Source of the DNA: Sarcocystis neurona
Taxonomy: Eukaryota > Apicomplexa > Conoidasida > Eucoccidiorida > Sarcocystidae
Reading direction: 5' to 3'
Assembly (NCBI GenBank): GCA_000727475.1
Contig: KL647315.1
Location: forward strand, 650,222-714,221
DNA length: 64,000 nt
Positions 1-11,800 of this stretch are shown here, piece by piece. Each line of letters begins with the position of its first letter. The stretch's first letter is position 1. A program made the position numbers and the translations under genes. The notes under the pieces are model-generated. The model searched no databases. It saw nothing but the letters and a program-made list of their open reading frames with translations, and was not told the DNA's origin.

Positions 1-1
1 C

Positions 2-577
2 ATTTCGTCAGATAGCCCCACGAATGAAGGGGACACAGTCCTGCATATAAGCTCATCGAGTAGTTCAAGCCTTGGATCTTTGCCTTCCATACCTGACCTA
101 AGCCTGCATATATCTACATCAAGCAGTTCAATTGCTACTATTTCGTCTGCGTCCTCTGACGCCTCGACATCGCATATATCCGAAAGTAGCAACCAGGGGC
201 CACAGAACGTACGCGAAGAAGAGGAGTCCTCAAGCTCTTTTTCCTTGATCTCACTTGGGAGTTCTGGCCGTGGGACAATGTCTCCCGAAGACTCCAGCGA
301 AAGATGTTTGTCCTCAGGATTCCACTCGGCTGAGAGTGACTCTGCTGACTCTCACCCTAATAATCTCCCGGTTCGGAATTCATTGTGGAGTGCAGGCCAG
401 AATTTACCGCCGGTCAGTCTGCTTCGGTGGCAAGACGAAGGGTGGGGCAACACAGTGCCACGACAACGCTGTCACAAGGTTTCGGCCCTTCTGCCTATTG
501 TTTGCGCCGCGGCGTGCTGCGCGACGGTCTGCGTGTTCCTTACGCTTCTGCTTATTCTGCTAAGAACCCACACCTAA
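2..577 (+). CDS. 3' end of a serine-rich, C-terminally membrane-anchored protein (partial)
   Basis: The frame is open from the first bases of the window to TAA at 575-577, so this is the last exon, or part of it, of a gene that begins upstream. The visible 191 residues are very rich in Ser, Asp and Glu. A short motif, LHIS followed by a run of Ser or Thr, occurs twice near the start (about nt 41-70 and 104-135). An acidic EEEESSSS patch follows. The end is a hydrophobic stretch of about 25 residues containing AACCATVCVF and LTLLLILL, then only RTHT. This is a tail-anchor arrangement: a long polar, probably cytosolic part and an extremely short luminal or external tail. The cysteines in the membrane segment could be lipidated, which is inference. 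I do not recognise the family. The low complexity and single anchor would also fit a parasite surface or secretory-organelle protein. Confidence 0.55.
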   Translation: MSSDSPTNEGDTVLHISSSSSSSLGSLPSIPDLSLHISTSSSSIATISSASSDASTSHISESSNQGPQNVREEEESSSSFSLISLGSSGRGTMSPEDSSERCLSSGFHSAESDSADSHPNNLPVRNSLWSAGQNLPPVSLLRWQDEGWGNTVPRQRCHKVSALLPIVCAAACCATVCVFLTLLLILLRTHT

Positions 578-951
578 GACGTTCAGTCGACGCATTGTCC
601 TCCGTCGTCCTCGTCAACAAAAACTGGATGTTGGCGAGTGTTCCGATGCAGCAGCAGAAGAACCTGTTCGGACGTAGGAACGCTGCGGCTGCGTTGTAGT
701 CGAAGCTGCCGGCCACTGGGCTGCATGCCTGTGATCCGTGCCCGGTAAGCCGCAGGCGAACACTGTTTACCAACCATCGTCCTCTCTCCTCCTGTAGACA
801 CAAATAGACGCCGTCTGCTTGTAAAGATACATTCGATAAGCTTTTCCCAGATGCCCAACGAAACGCGAGTTGTTACCGAGATAAGAGGGAAACGATGCGG
901 AGCCAGGATCTTCGGCGGAACTCGTTGGCAATGATAACTGTCTGTAGAGGG

Positions 952-1100
952 GGATCGCGTGCGAAGTCAAAAGGATGTAAATGAGCCAATGTTCCGCTCA
1001 GGGATCGCCTGCGAAGTCGAAAGGTTGTAAATAGGCCAATATTTGTTCATGATTCGCGTGCGAAGTCGAATGGTTGTAAATGGGCCAATATGTCGTTCAC
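952..1100. repeat. Tandem repeat, about 49-50 bp x 3
   Basis: Three adjacent diverged copies of a unit starting GGATCGCGTGCGAAGTC and containing GGTTGTAAAT.GGCCAAT lie at about 952-1001, 1002-1050 and 1051-1100. The copies differ by scattered substitutions, so the duplication is not recent. Confidence 0.85.
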
Positions 1101-3946
1101 CTGAAGCAGAAAGCGTGACAGTCACAAGTCCTTTAAGCTCTGCCTCAGCGTCAGCGGGCGGCGTAGACTCTGCACTACACGCAACGCCCAGATGCAGAAG
1201 ATCTGCTTATCGTGTGCCACATCTCGAGCTTCAGGAGTTGCACACATTCACAACAGTCGACTTAGCTGACCGTAATCAGTCGAATTTCCTTAGTGCGTCA
1301 CTAGCAATAGTCAATAGACTACTCTGCGCGTGTGTCAAAGGATGGGCAGTCAACTTTGAAGCATCTTCCCAGGGATCTACAGGCTAGGCATTCTAATCGA
1401 AACAAACGGAGGACTTCCATGCCGCGAGTCACCTTCAGTTCGACTTCAACAGGTGCTCTGAGAGTTCACGAACTCGCACAAGACTGACTAAAATGTCCCG
1501 TTCTCGGCTGACCACATCTCTTAAGTAGGTAAAGTTGGGGGGCCAGTTCAACAGGAGCGTCCTCTCGGACTTCGATGCACCGAAATAGTTGTTGAGATTC
1601 CCCCAGGATTCGCTTCCCACTGAAGTGACCTAAAATCAAGACAGAGAGCGTTGCTTCGGGGCTTGACGCCAATGAAGACAGTCGCAAACGCTGCCGAAAG
1701 AACGGACTTCCGCCTACGATGATGAACTTCTGCCGACCTCGAGTTTGCAACGGTCCTGTCGCACGTAAGTAGGAGAGCTTCACGTTGACGGTATAGAAGG
1801 TGCGACATATAATATATTTTACTTCCTGATGTGAACATCGACCGCAGTTTGCCCCCTATTCTTGTGTGGCGGGACTTTTTCCGCAGTAGGGTCTGCACGT
1901 CCGCCTGCTAGCAGGATCACTGTGGTCTCTTTTGTGAAGAGAACTTCACAAAAGCAGATAGCCCGTCTCGCCCGTAAAGCGGCTTACAATCGTGCTCTCT
2001 GAAGCAGCAGACAAAACACTGCACCCCTGCCGTCGGTGCGAATCAACTGCAGGCATCCGTCTCCCGCCGAAAGGGGATTTGTTGCGAATCCATCCTGATG
2101 CGTCATCAAGGGCAAGAGATGCGCAATGTGGAGGGGAAATTGCCAGTAGTAGCAGCAGTTTCCAGTCAGCATGTCGAAAAGTGTGCGCGGTGTCCCTCTC
2201 TACGCCTTCCTCTTCCACACATATTCCACCTCTGTTTGACATTCGTATAAGTCGGGTGGCAGCCGTACCGGTTAAACGAATTCCCCAGTTGCATTGTATT
2301 TTCTGATGTCGTCGCCTTTCTATGAAGTTGCCTTGTGACCACCACACCTGCAGGCACCCTCCCTCATGACTTCAGAGAAGGCCTACAGTCCAATTGCCTA
2401 CAGTGTCCATTTAAAGCATGCTCAACGCTGGGAGCGCGCTTCTCCTGCTTGTGTTGCATAATGGGCGTTTAACAAGTGCAGGAGCGAAGGCTTAGGAACA
2501 CACGAGAGACAGGAGGCTGACGTTTTTGTAGGAAAACGCTGTTGGTCGCTCCCTTCGACCGGTTCACACGACGAGCTGCAGCTAGCCTTTTGACTCATGA
2601 TCTATCCGTATGTTTTGCTGACTGTCATACTGGTAGGATACAGCACATTTATGGTGCTGAAGTCAACAACGCACTCGTGTGGAGACATAATTGTATTGAG
2701 CTGTTTCGGATAGCGTAAGCGCACTCTCGGACTATAGGCAGAGTTCTGTGAGAGAGCATATTTCAGAAGCGTGAAAGGACATTTATTGTTCCAGTGCTTG
2801 AAGGAGACACCTGGTGACCAGGTCACAATCTGCTGTTTCGACGTTTCCTGGGTGAAAAGTTCATTGTGGTCTTTATCCCACGTCGACGCAAGACGCTTGA
2901 AACGGCGCACTTTCCACGCACACTCAACCAAGTTTGGGCCAATACATTTTGGTGTGAGAATTGTGATGAAGTCTGCACATCATAATGGAACCTGAAACTC
3001 TTCCTTGTCGCGAAAGAGAAACGGGCTCAGTCACGGCGAAGAAACTATTCAGCCTTTTGTCGGAATTCCGGCAGCGCTCTAACGTGGCTGTTGAAGTAGA
3101 CATCGAAGGGCGGCTGGTTCTATACACTTACGTGAACTGTCGTCTCACAGGAAACAGAGGGACACTTCCATTGAGCGATCTGGTTATTTCGTCGTGTAAT
3201 CAGTCGAGGTAACTAACGAAGCGACGGCTTCCACGTCTTTTCCGCATTGTTAGGTGAGAGGTTTCTGCGTGCGGATATGCGTGAGTGTGTGTAAACTTTG
3301 CGTACGAAGGCAACACCGTAGAAAGGTGCTTCCACAGCAACATTTTGGTGCATCGGCTGAGGTACGAGTAGATCACCAGCGTTCACCTACGAATACTATT
3401 CGAAGGAAGGGGTGTCACTACGCAGTCACCCCTTTGGTGTAACACGTACCGGAAAGAAAGGTTTCTGTCTTTGCAGAGGCGTCGCGTGCGTGCAAGAATG
3501 CCTTCGCAAAGCCACGCAGGGGCGCTGACGTAACGAGCTAGTAAGAGTACCGGTTTTTCTCACTTCGACGTGCCGAAGTGGTAAGGGGGTGAATAGGGCG
3601 GACCCCCTACTTCTGGCTTGACTACCATTTCGCTGCATCTGCAATATACACAATGCTTAATGCGCAAGGGAAAGAGGTAAGACCCATTCATTTTTACCAC
3701 TTGCGTGTACTCAAGTGCAGACGTATGTGTCTATGCGTATCTGTATCTCTGTATCGAACGTATACATGTATGTTCTCACACAGGTGTACTTATGTATATC
3801 GACACGTAATATATAGATGGCGCCTACGCCTACGGAGAGCTACTCGCTCGCCCCTTCTCTACGCTTCTCCATATGTATCAACCGGCGCGACGTATATGAA
3901 AACCTACGCTGTGCATACAGAAATTGGTCGCGCCAGAGGCGCTTAT

Positions 3947-4050
3947 GACTGTCCATTCAGAGCTCCTGAACTGGTGGAATACAAGCAACACTTGTCTTGA
4001 CTGTCCATGCAGAGCTCCTTAACTGGTGGAAGAGACCCAGCACTTGTCTT
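3947..4050. repeat. Tandem duplication, 52 bp x 2
   Basis: Copies at 3947-3998 and 3999-4050 both begin GACTGTCCAT and end CACTTGTCTT, with a few differences in the middle. No gene is associated with it. Confidence 0.85.
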
Positions 4051-4995
4051 GCTTCAATTGCGCCCGTCGTCCAACTGAAGAAACAGTGTGTGTCTACTCT
4101 GTAGTTTCCGTCGTACGCTCCCTCCCGTGGCGCATCGTCCCAGCGCTCCTTCCATCATCACATGCAGCGCGGCCGTCCTCTAGCTTCTGCGTCCGCGTAC
4201 AGTGCGGCGCGTGGGTGGCGGCGAAGACTGCCCCCTTTCTGTTGCTGCGGCAAGAATTTTGGGGTTTTTGAGTCGAAGATTTTTCTTTCCTCAAATGGGA
4301 ACTGTGCGTGGAAGTAGCGTGCGTCTCGACACTGTCTCCGTTGTTGCTTGGTAACTTCGGCGCTGACTTTCTCGCTGGCGACGGCGCGGCAGCTTACGTT
4401 TGTCTCCACCGCTGAATCGCCGGCCTACACGTCGTATCAGTAGTGCAATTGCACACATTGTAAATGACTCCGTATAAGAAAAACGGAAGGAATACACTCT
4501 GTGAATCAGGTGCCGAAGGTTTCTCATGCGGGTTGAGAAGTGCCAACAATTTTCTCCACGCCGACAGCCATCCCCGCTTCTCGTGTGACCGACGGAGCCG
4601 GCACAAGAAGGAAAAAAACGAAAGAAGTCCTCCGATATGACACGAAACATGGTAACTCTTTTTCTCCCCCAAGGACGCGCCTGCGCCTTCCGTCACACAT
4701 TGTAAATAAGGCCTCCAAGTAGTACCCTTTTTCTTTTGCGCGCTCGTTTTAACGTCTCCCTAGTGCGCCTAGGGTGCAGAGTCGAGCGCACTGTCGTACC
4801 ACTGGTAGCTACTGCACAAATTAGTGGTACGGTGCAAAACTGCCTCCCTGGGGGCTTCCACTGCGTCCCGAAGCCGGTCGACGTAGCGAGTCTCAGGGAA
4901 GATTCGCTGTTGCATCCCGCGGCGTCAGCATCACGCAATAAGTGATTCCTCCCCGCGTTCGGCGTCATTGTCATGCGATGTGTCGGACTGTTTGA

Positions 4996-5226
4996 CACCT
5001 CCCCGGCTGTGTTCTACTTTCCCTTTCCGGCCTCAGCCCGAAGGACGGTGATATCAGCCAAACTGCGGTGTTCCCTCCAGGTGGCATGCTAGCGCGTGCT
5101 GACACCGGTTCTGACGTCACCTGTATTCTTCTGTCGTGGACGCCGCCAAACCGTCATGCGGTCTCCGGTATCTCCGTGCACTCCTTAACCGACAAGGTAT
5201 CACTTCTGCTACACGGCCGCACTTAG
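4996..5226 (+). mobile_element. Decayed retroelement-like fragment with aspartic-protease motif
   Basis: A 76-codon frame open from 4996 to TAG at 5224 contains ARADTGSDVTCI, with the DTG triad encoded at 5101-5109. A/V-D-T-G-S/A followed by hydrophobic residues is the catalytic signature of retropepsins in LTR-retrotransposon pol polyproteins. No reverse transcriptase, integrase, zinc knuckle or long terminal repeat is visible nearby, and the frame closes soon after the motif. If real it is a short relic. The motif is brief and may be chance; a cellular DDI1-type retropepsin exon is the other possibility. Confidence 0.3.
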
Positions 5227-5872
5227 TGCTTATTTTTCGACTCACTGCGAAAAAGCATAAACACCGAATTTTTTTAACTTCCGCTCCGGTGTACCTACAG
5301 TTTGTCGCTACCGACCGGCATATTCTGTACGTTCGAACGTGTCCGAGCTAAGGGTGGGAATTGTTAACTTCTTTGTTCACCTCGGAAGCGTTCCGCCTAG
5401 TCTGCGTCAACCTCTTCGTCATCTGGAACTCTACGTCTCTGGCTGGGTTTTTCGTCACGTGCAATCCAGCACCCCCGGTGTGGAGCCACCGTTTCCGAGC
5501 GCGGTCGACCGGGCAAGACTTTGTCTGCCTGGCCCGATGAAGTCTCCACCGTCGAACTCTTTCTCGGCCAGTCGTTAGAGGGACCGTTTTGCCACAACGT
5601 CTGGTGAGACACACTGCGGTTATGGTAAACCGAATGGAGCGCCGGTGAACCAGTGCAGTTCACTTCGCGTCTCTTAACATGTGTGTACGTGTGTGTACAT
5701 GTTCCAGCACAGTGAGGGTTACACACCGGTTCCCGGTGAATAGTGCGGATTAGGCTGCCCTGGGTGTGGCTGAAGACTGCGCACGCAGGAGCGAGCTTCC
5801 TCTATCTCGAAGAGACACCTGAACTTAAACCATTTCTCCACCTGCGCCCGGTATTGCTTCCCCTTCGAAATC

Positions 5873-8800
5873 ATGGAGCTGGAGCGCAGCTGTACCTTGT
5901 ACATCCACAGCAGCAAGCCAGATCCGCCGTCAGTTACGGAGCTGCAGAAAAAAATCGAGAGTTTGAACGACGGTGTCAAAGCAGAAGGCATGCAGGAGCT
6001 TATCATCGGTGGGTCACAATCTTCCACAAGAATAGTGGACCTTTGTGTGGAAAGTAGGCACAACTTCCCGACGACCTGCCCTTGGGGTTACCTCATGCTT
6101 GCATGTCACTCGTTTCTGTAGAAGTGCACTCCTTGTGCGTCTCCTCGTTTTCGCCCAGCCTCCTTCGTCCTCCACGGTCTCTCCCTCTCTCTCCACGTTT
6201 GATTTCGGGCACGGCAATTCACCTCCTACCGCCGTCTCAAATTGCTGCAGCGACTCAACCTGCCTTCTGCCTCGTTCGTCCGTTCTAGTCCTATTGAAAC
6301 TCCCTACCGTCAATCCGTGTTCCACCAATCCTTGTTCACTCTGCAATCCCCGCCGACTTCTCCACTTCATTCTGTCACCTTGCAGTGCCCTGCAGACGCC
6401 TTCCTTTTCCTCACCTTTCTGTTAGACACGTCGTCGTGAGCTCCTTCTCCCTGGCAGCGGAATGAACAAACCGACTCAAGCGGTCTTCGGCTTCTTTCTT
6501 CCACACCAGCTTGTGGAAACTTCCTTCCGCAGAGCGCAGACCGCCTGTGGAAGCGACCCGTGTAATGCATCAGCTGCTGCCTAACAACGCCATTGCTGCG
6601 TGCATCCTCATATTAACAGTGGAGGCGGGTCTTACTGAAGCACCGGCTGTTGCCTATTAACGCCACTTTTGCCTGCGTTATTACCTACTAGATCCTCCTC
6701 TTGTGATAAACTAACTCGGGTGGGTCGCCAGCCGCTTTTCTCTCGCCCGCTTTTGACAGGAGGGAGCATGCGGCTGCGCCTGCGTGTAGCTGCGACAGTG
6801 GTTTGCGGACAGGTTTGTGTCTACGCCTGGTAGGACAAGTTTGTGTGCACACGAAAACAGTGAGAAGATGCAGGCGGTGATTCTTACGTTTCGGCTGCTT
6901 CTTTGTTTTCCCTCTTTGGTCTGCGGCAGCGGATAGAAAATTAGATAAAAGTCGCATGCGACTGGCACTACGTTTTGTTACTCGCGTTGCAGCGGAGGGG
7001 TTGTTGCTCTTGCCCCTAGGGGTGCAGCAGTGTGTGCACGTGGAGAGACGTGACTTTGAATGGACTCTCATGACACCCCGCAAGAGCGACTGCTGACTTT
7101 CCTGGTGTACGTACACCGGAAAGGGGTGGAGGTGGATCTGTGACTGCCTACGTCGTCTAGTTCCCCTGGGCCGCCGCCCCGTTCGCTGCTACTGCTGGTG
7201 TTTGTTTTCCATCTGCGCCCGGTAAAATGCGCCAGGGGGTGAGCGACTGCGCCGCGCCGATATCCTCGTTTCTTGTTCCGGCAGATACAGGATTTCTCCC
7301 TGCACTGCCACACCGCTTCAGTAGAAATGCCTACATATATATATACAGGTATATATAAATATATAGACGTGGGTGTATCTTCACATATCTACATGTCCGT
7401 GCGTCGACGGGTAGGTTCGGCTCCAAGCACACGTACGAGGAGAGGCGGGGAAAAGCAGGGACACGCATGCGTCGTGCTTGATTTCACGTGCAGTGGCTGT
7501 CCTGCTGCTGCGCCTGCGCCTCTCTTTCGTGGCTGCTGGCCACTGGCTGACGGGGACGCTTCATAGCGCCGCTTGTCTTTTTCTGACGCCTGTGTGTCTC
7601 TGTCTAGATGCATAGGTATGCCAACTTCTTAACACACCTCGAATATCTATACGTGGATATACCTACACACAAATCTCTGTGTACACGCGTCCGTCCATAA
7701 ATATATATATATACAGGTCTGTCGCATAGCTGTGTACATGGGTCCGTCCACATATGTATATATATATATATAGGTGTGCCGCATGTCTGTGTGCGTGCGT
7801 CCGTCCATACATATATGTATATGCAGGTGTGCCGTGTGTATCCTCCCGCTGACTCTGCGTGCCGTGGCGTTTTACGACGGGGTGGGGCCTTCTGCTGCTG
7901 CTCCAACAGCACGTGGTGGCTGCTGTCCTTCCTCCGCCTGCAGCGATGTGCCAAGGAGAGGCGTACACGAGGCTGCTGATGCCGGTGATTCGCTACGCGA
8001 TGCCCAGCACAGACAAGCGCGTGAAGAAACTCACACAGCTGTACTTAGAAATAGCAGGCAAATGCAAGCCCGATGGCACGCTGAAGGAAGAGATGATTCT
8101 CGTGTGGTAAGGCTTGGGGCATCGCCGCCAGTTGCTGCTGCTTCTGCTACTGCCGCATCTGTCACTGCCGCTTCTTTTACTGCCGCTTCTGTTACTGCCG
8201 CTTCCGTAGCTGCCGCTTCTATAACTGACGCCTTTTTACTGCCGCTTCTTTTACTACAGCGGTGGCTCCTCACGGGTCGGCTATCGCTGGTGTTGCTGCC
8301 GCTCTTCTGGGGTGCGCTGCTGCTGCTCCGCCTCCTTCTCGTGCATGTGTCATGTCTGCCGTAGTGGGTGCGCTGTTGCTGTTGCTTCTCCCCCGACCCC
8401 GGGCTGTCTGCATATGTCTGTGTGCGCTGGTCCTGCGACCGCCACGCTGCTGCTGCAGCTCTGCAGCAGCAGGGCAGACACGTGTAGACCGACCCGCGCG
8501 TACGTGTGTAAACAGAGAAAGGTGAGGGCGTGTGGATGAAGAAACAAGCACAGGACAGCCAAGGCGGCAGTTGCGAGCTCCTCCTCTTGCGGCTGAGGCC
8601 CTCTTCGCCTACCACACACACTTCTGTCCCATCTTCTTCCCTGCCTGGGAGTGAAGAGTATCTGCTCTACTCTGTATAGATAGGCGTGTGTGCTGGAAGC
8701 TAGGTAAGGGAGGAGAGTGTCTCTTCGTGCACCTGCCTGCGGGCCACGACCAGGCGCTCTCTGCACTTCCTTGCGAAATTTTTTGGGCGACACGTCTTGT

Positions 8801-11800
8801 TCCAGTTGACTCCCACACTGCTCTGCGTTTCTCGTCTCGGGGAGAAAAACGAAGACTCCTGCCCAGACGCTCGGTGCAGCTGTCTCTCGCACATGGCTGT
8901 CTCTCTTCCATCCTCGTGGCGTGAGTGCCTCTGCGAGAGAGCACGTCGTGTTTTCTCCGCCGTTGCTCTTTTTCTGGCCGCGCGGCAGCGGGCCCGCAGT
9001 ATACAAACTCGAAAAAGGGACGTGCGTGTGTGCATGCGTGTACATATCTACGGAAGGACACTGGCGTCGAAGACAGCCCGTGGTCGCCGGACGGGCATAC
9101 ACGGGCCTTTTTTCTCTCAAATGAGAAAGCTGCGTGAACAGCAGGAGATTTATACTCTGCCGGACTGCGCCAGGGTTGCCTAGACTGTGCAAGAACAAAC
9201 ACGTAACATACGTATATAGATACGTATACGTATGTATATCTACGCAGATGCATATACACACGCACACGTATGTAGTGTGGTGCACAGAGGCGGAGGTAGT
9301 GCTAGGGTTGGTGGGACTGCACTTGAAAGTGGGCGGGGAAGCGTCCGCTGAAGTGCTCATGAGAGCGGGCTCGGGAAGAAAGAGCAGCAACTTCCTCATA
9401 GATGCGGCGTGGCAAAAGCACAGCACTTCACTCTCGGAGTTGTCAGAGAAGAGAGCGTGCTGGCAAGTTCCTATCCCCCCCGAGCGCACGTGTGTTTGTT
9501 TATCGATCGGTCCCTTCGTTCTTGCCACGCGTCTGTAGGAAGCGCATGTCACTTTTCTCGCTGCGTCTTTATCTTTGTCTGTCTTTCTCTCTTCTTTGCT
9601 CTGTATATCCCTCTACACTACACACACATACCCCCAGATCTGCGCCTGTGTATATACCTCTTTACTACACCTGTCCTCCTTGTGTCTCTGCACGGATCCC
9701 TCCTTCGCTGCAAACACACAGACGCGCGTCCCTACGCATGCGTGTCGACGTGTGTCTCTGCTTTTCCTCTTCCTCTCTTTACATCTGTTTACCTCTCCGT
9801 ATCCGTTCGCGAATTTTAGAGTCTACACGTCTCTCGACGTCTTCTCGCCTGCTGGAGAGGCGGGTGGGCATCGTCGCCCAGCGGAAGGAAGGGGTCTGTG
9901 GTGGTGGAGACGCAGAAAACGCCTTGTCTACGTGTGTCTGTTTCTGTGGGGTCCGCTCTGCAGCAACGCGCTGCGCAACGACTTAATGTCGCCGAACGAA
10001 TATGTGAGAGGCTCGACGCTTCGGCTGCTCTGCAAAATTCGCCACTTCAAAGTGCTGGAGCCTTTAGTCGAGGCAGTTCTCAAGAACTTGGTGAGGCACG
10101 AAACGCTGTCTCTCGTGTCTTTTCCTCATCACGCGTGATGACCTCCGCGTATATACATCTGTTTGTGTACGTGTGTGGGTGTGACGCAGTCTCTCCTCCT
10201 CTATTCTTTTTTGTCTCTCTGTCTCTCTTTTTCTCCGCCTCGAGGAGACACGTAGGAGACACATTCACTGTGGTGAGATTCACGAGATACGCAGTGACAA
10301 GATTTGCTGACATATTTGTTGAAGAGTTCTTGCTCTTATTCAAGGAAAGATTCTGCGGGCACGTACTGAACGCCTTTCTTCGTGGAACCTCGCGGGATGC
10401 GACGGCTGCTGCTGCTGTCCTGCTCCAGTTGCTGTCCTGCTGCTGCTGCTACTGTCCTAACGCTACTGCGGCTGGACACCTGCTGTTGCCGATGGACTGC
10501 TGCTGCTGCCGCTGGAGTGCTGCTGGTGCTGTGCTGCTGCAGCTGCCGCTCGACTGCTGTCGCTACTGCCGCTCCACTACTGCTGCCCCTGGTGCTTTCG
10601 CTCAACTGCGGCTGCTGCCCCCGCTCCACTGTTGCTGCTGCATCTGCCGCTCTGCTGCTGCTGCTGGACCGCTGCTTCTGCTGTGGTTCTCCTGTTGGGT
10701 CTGTTGCTGTGTAGGCGCACCGACACAGCTATGTGCGCAGGAACGCGGTGATGTGCGTCTATTCGATCGTGAAGCATTTCGGCCTGGACGCTGCTCCGAC
10801 TGCTGCTGAGCAGATCGAGAAGTTGCTGGTCTCGGTAAGCCACCGCGTGTGCAGCTGCCGCTTTCTCTTGTTCTCCCTGTTTCTCTCTGTTCCTCTTTTT
10901 CCCCTGCTCCGCTGTTGGCGAGAGAAAGGATGGAAGGCACCCGCGCCGAAAGACGCAGAGAGAGCCAGACGTCGCACTGCTGCTTTTGCTCGAGCGTGCG
11001 GCGATCCGTGGCGCTCGTCGACCGTGATGCGTACGCATATGTATGAGACAGCAAAGATATCCCGTTATATGCAGACCAATAGAGACACCAACCTATGTGT
11101 ATAGACGGAGAGACGGGAAGAGAGGGAGACACAGACACACCAACGCCCGTGTAATATAGATGGTGTGCAGACGCAGAAGCACATTCACACGTACGTGTGT
11201 GGCTGCTACTACGGCGCACGCACATTCTTCAGGTATACGAGTGAAGCAGTGTGCTTCACAGGTGTTAATTATCTGCAGAGAGACAGAGACCGCTACACAC
11301 ACAGAGACACACGTACGCGGTGTGAGGCTCGTACAAGTCTGCGTCTCTGTTTTCGAGGGCACCTCTTGCTGGAGAAAGAGACAGAGGCGGGGGGAGACAC
11401 GGGCAAGTACACATACACACATACCGCGAGAGCGAGGCTGCAGGAACGCCAGGGGTGCCTGGCGCTGCAGCAGGACAGGCCCGCTGGGGTCGCGTGCGAG
11501 CAGCAGCAGGAGAGAGACAGTGGGGAAGTTTTCCTGCGCGCGCAGCAGACTCCGGGAGAGCGTGGCGACGGCATGCAGCTCTGGAAGGTGCGAGTACTTG
11601 CAGCAGCTCGCGGCGACGGCGCTGAGACACCGCGACGCGCTGCGCGATGTTGGGGGCGTGCGTGGGGAGGGGGAGACGCGCGCTGTGTCTGTGTCTTTGT
11701 CTCCGACTGCCGGCCACTGGGGCAGGTTTTGTTATCGTGTGTCCGTAGTGCAGTACGAAAGAGCTGCTGTCTTGTCCGCGGGCTTTCGCGGCTGTTCATT

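Larger units (their letters stand above)
578..5872. other. Intergenic region with no well-supported gene
   Basis: This 5.3 kb stretch separates the serine-rich gene from beta-COP. It has two tandem duplications and a retroelement-like fragment, listed separately. Short open frames occur on both strands. The least unlikely are an ATG-started 75-codon frame at 2985-3212 (+), with a charged N-terminal half and a hydrophobic beta-like segment VAVEVDIEG, and an open frame at 2602-2931 (-). Neither has a recognisable domain or convincing splice partners, so I do not call them genes. I could not identify promoter elements or a transcription start for beta-COP. Confidence 0.5.

Noticed and set aside
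8350..9552. 400-codon open frame on the minus strand
   Set aside because: It lies within beta-COP introns 2 and shows no domain or consistent composition. Stop codons are rare here because of the GC- and CTG-rich sequence.
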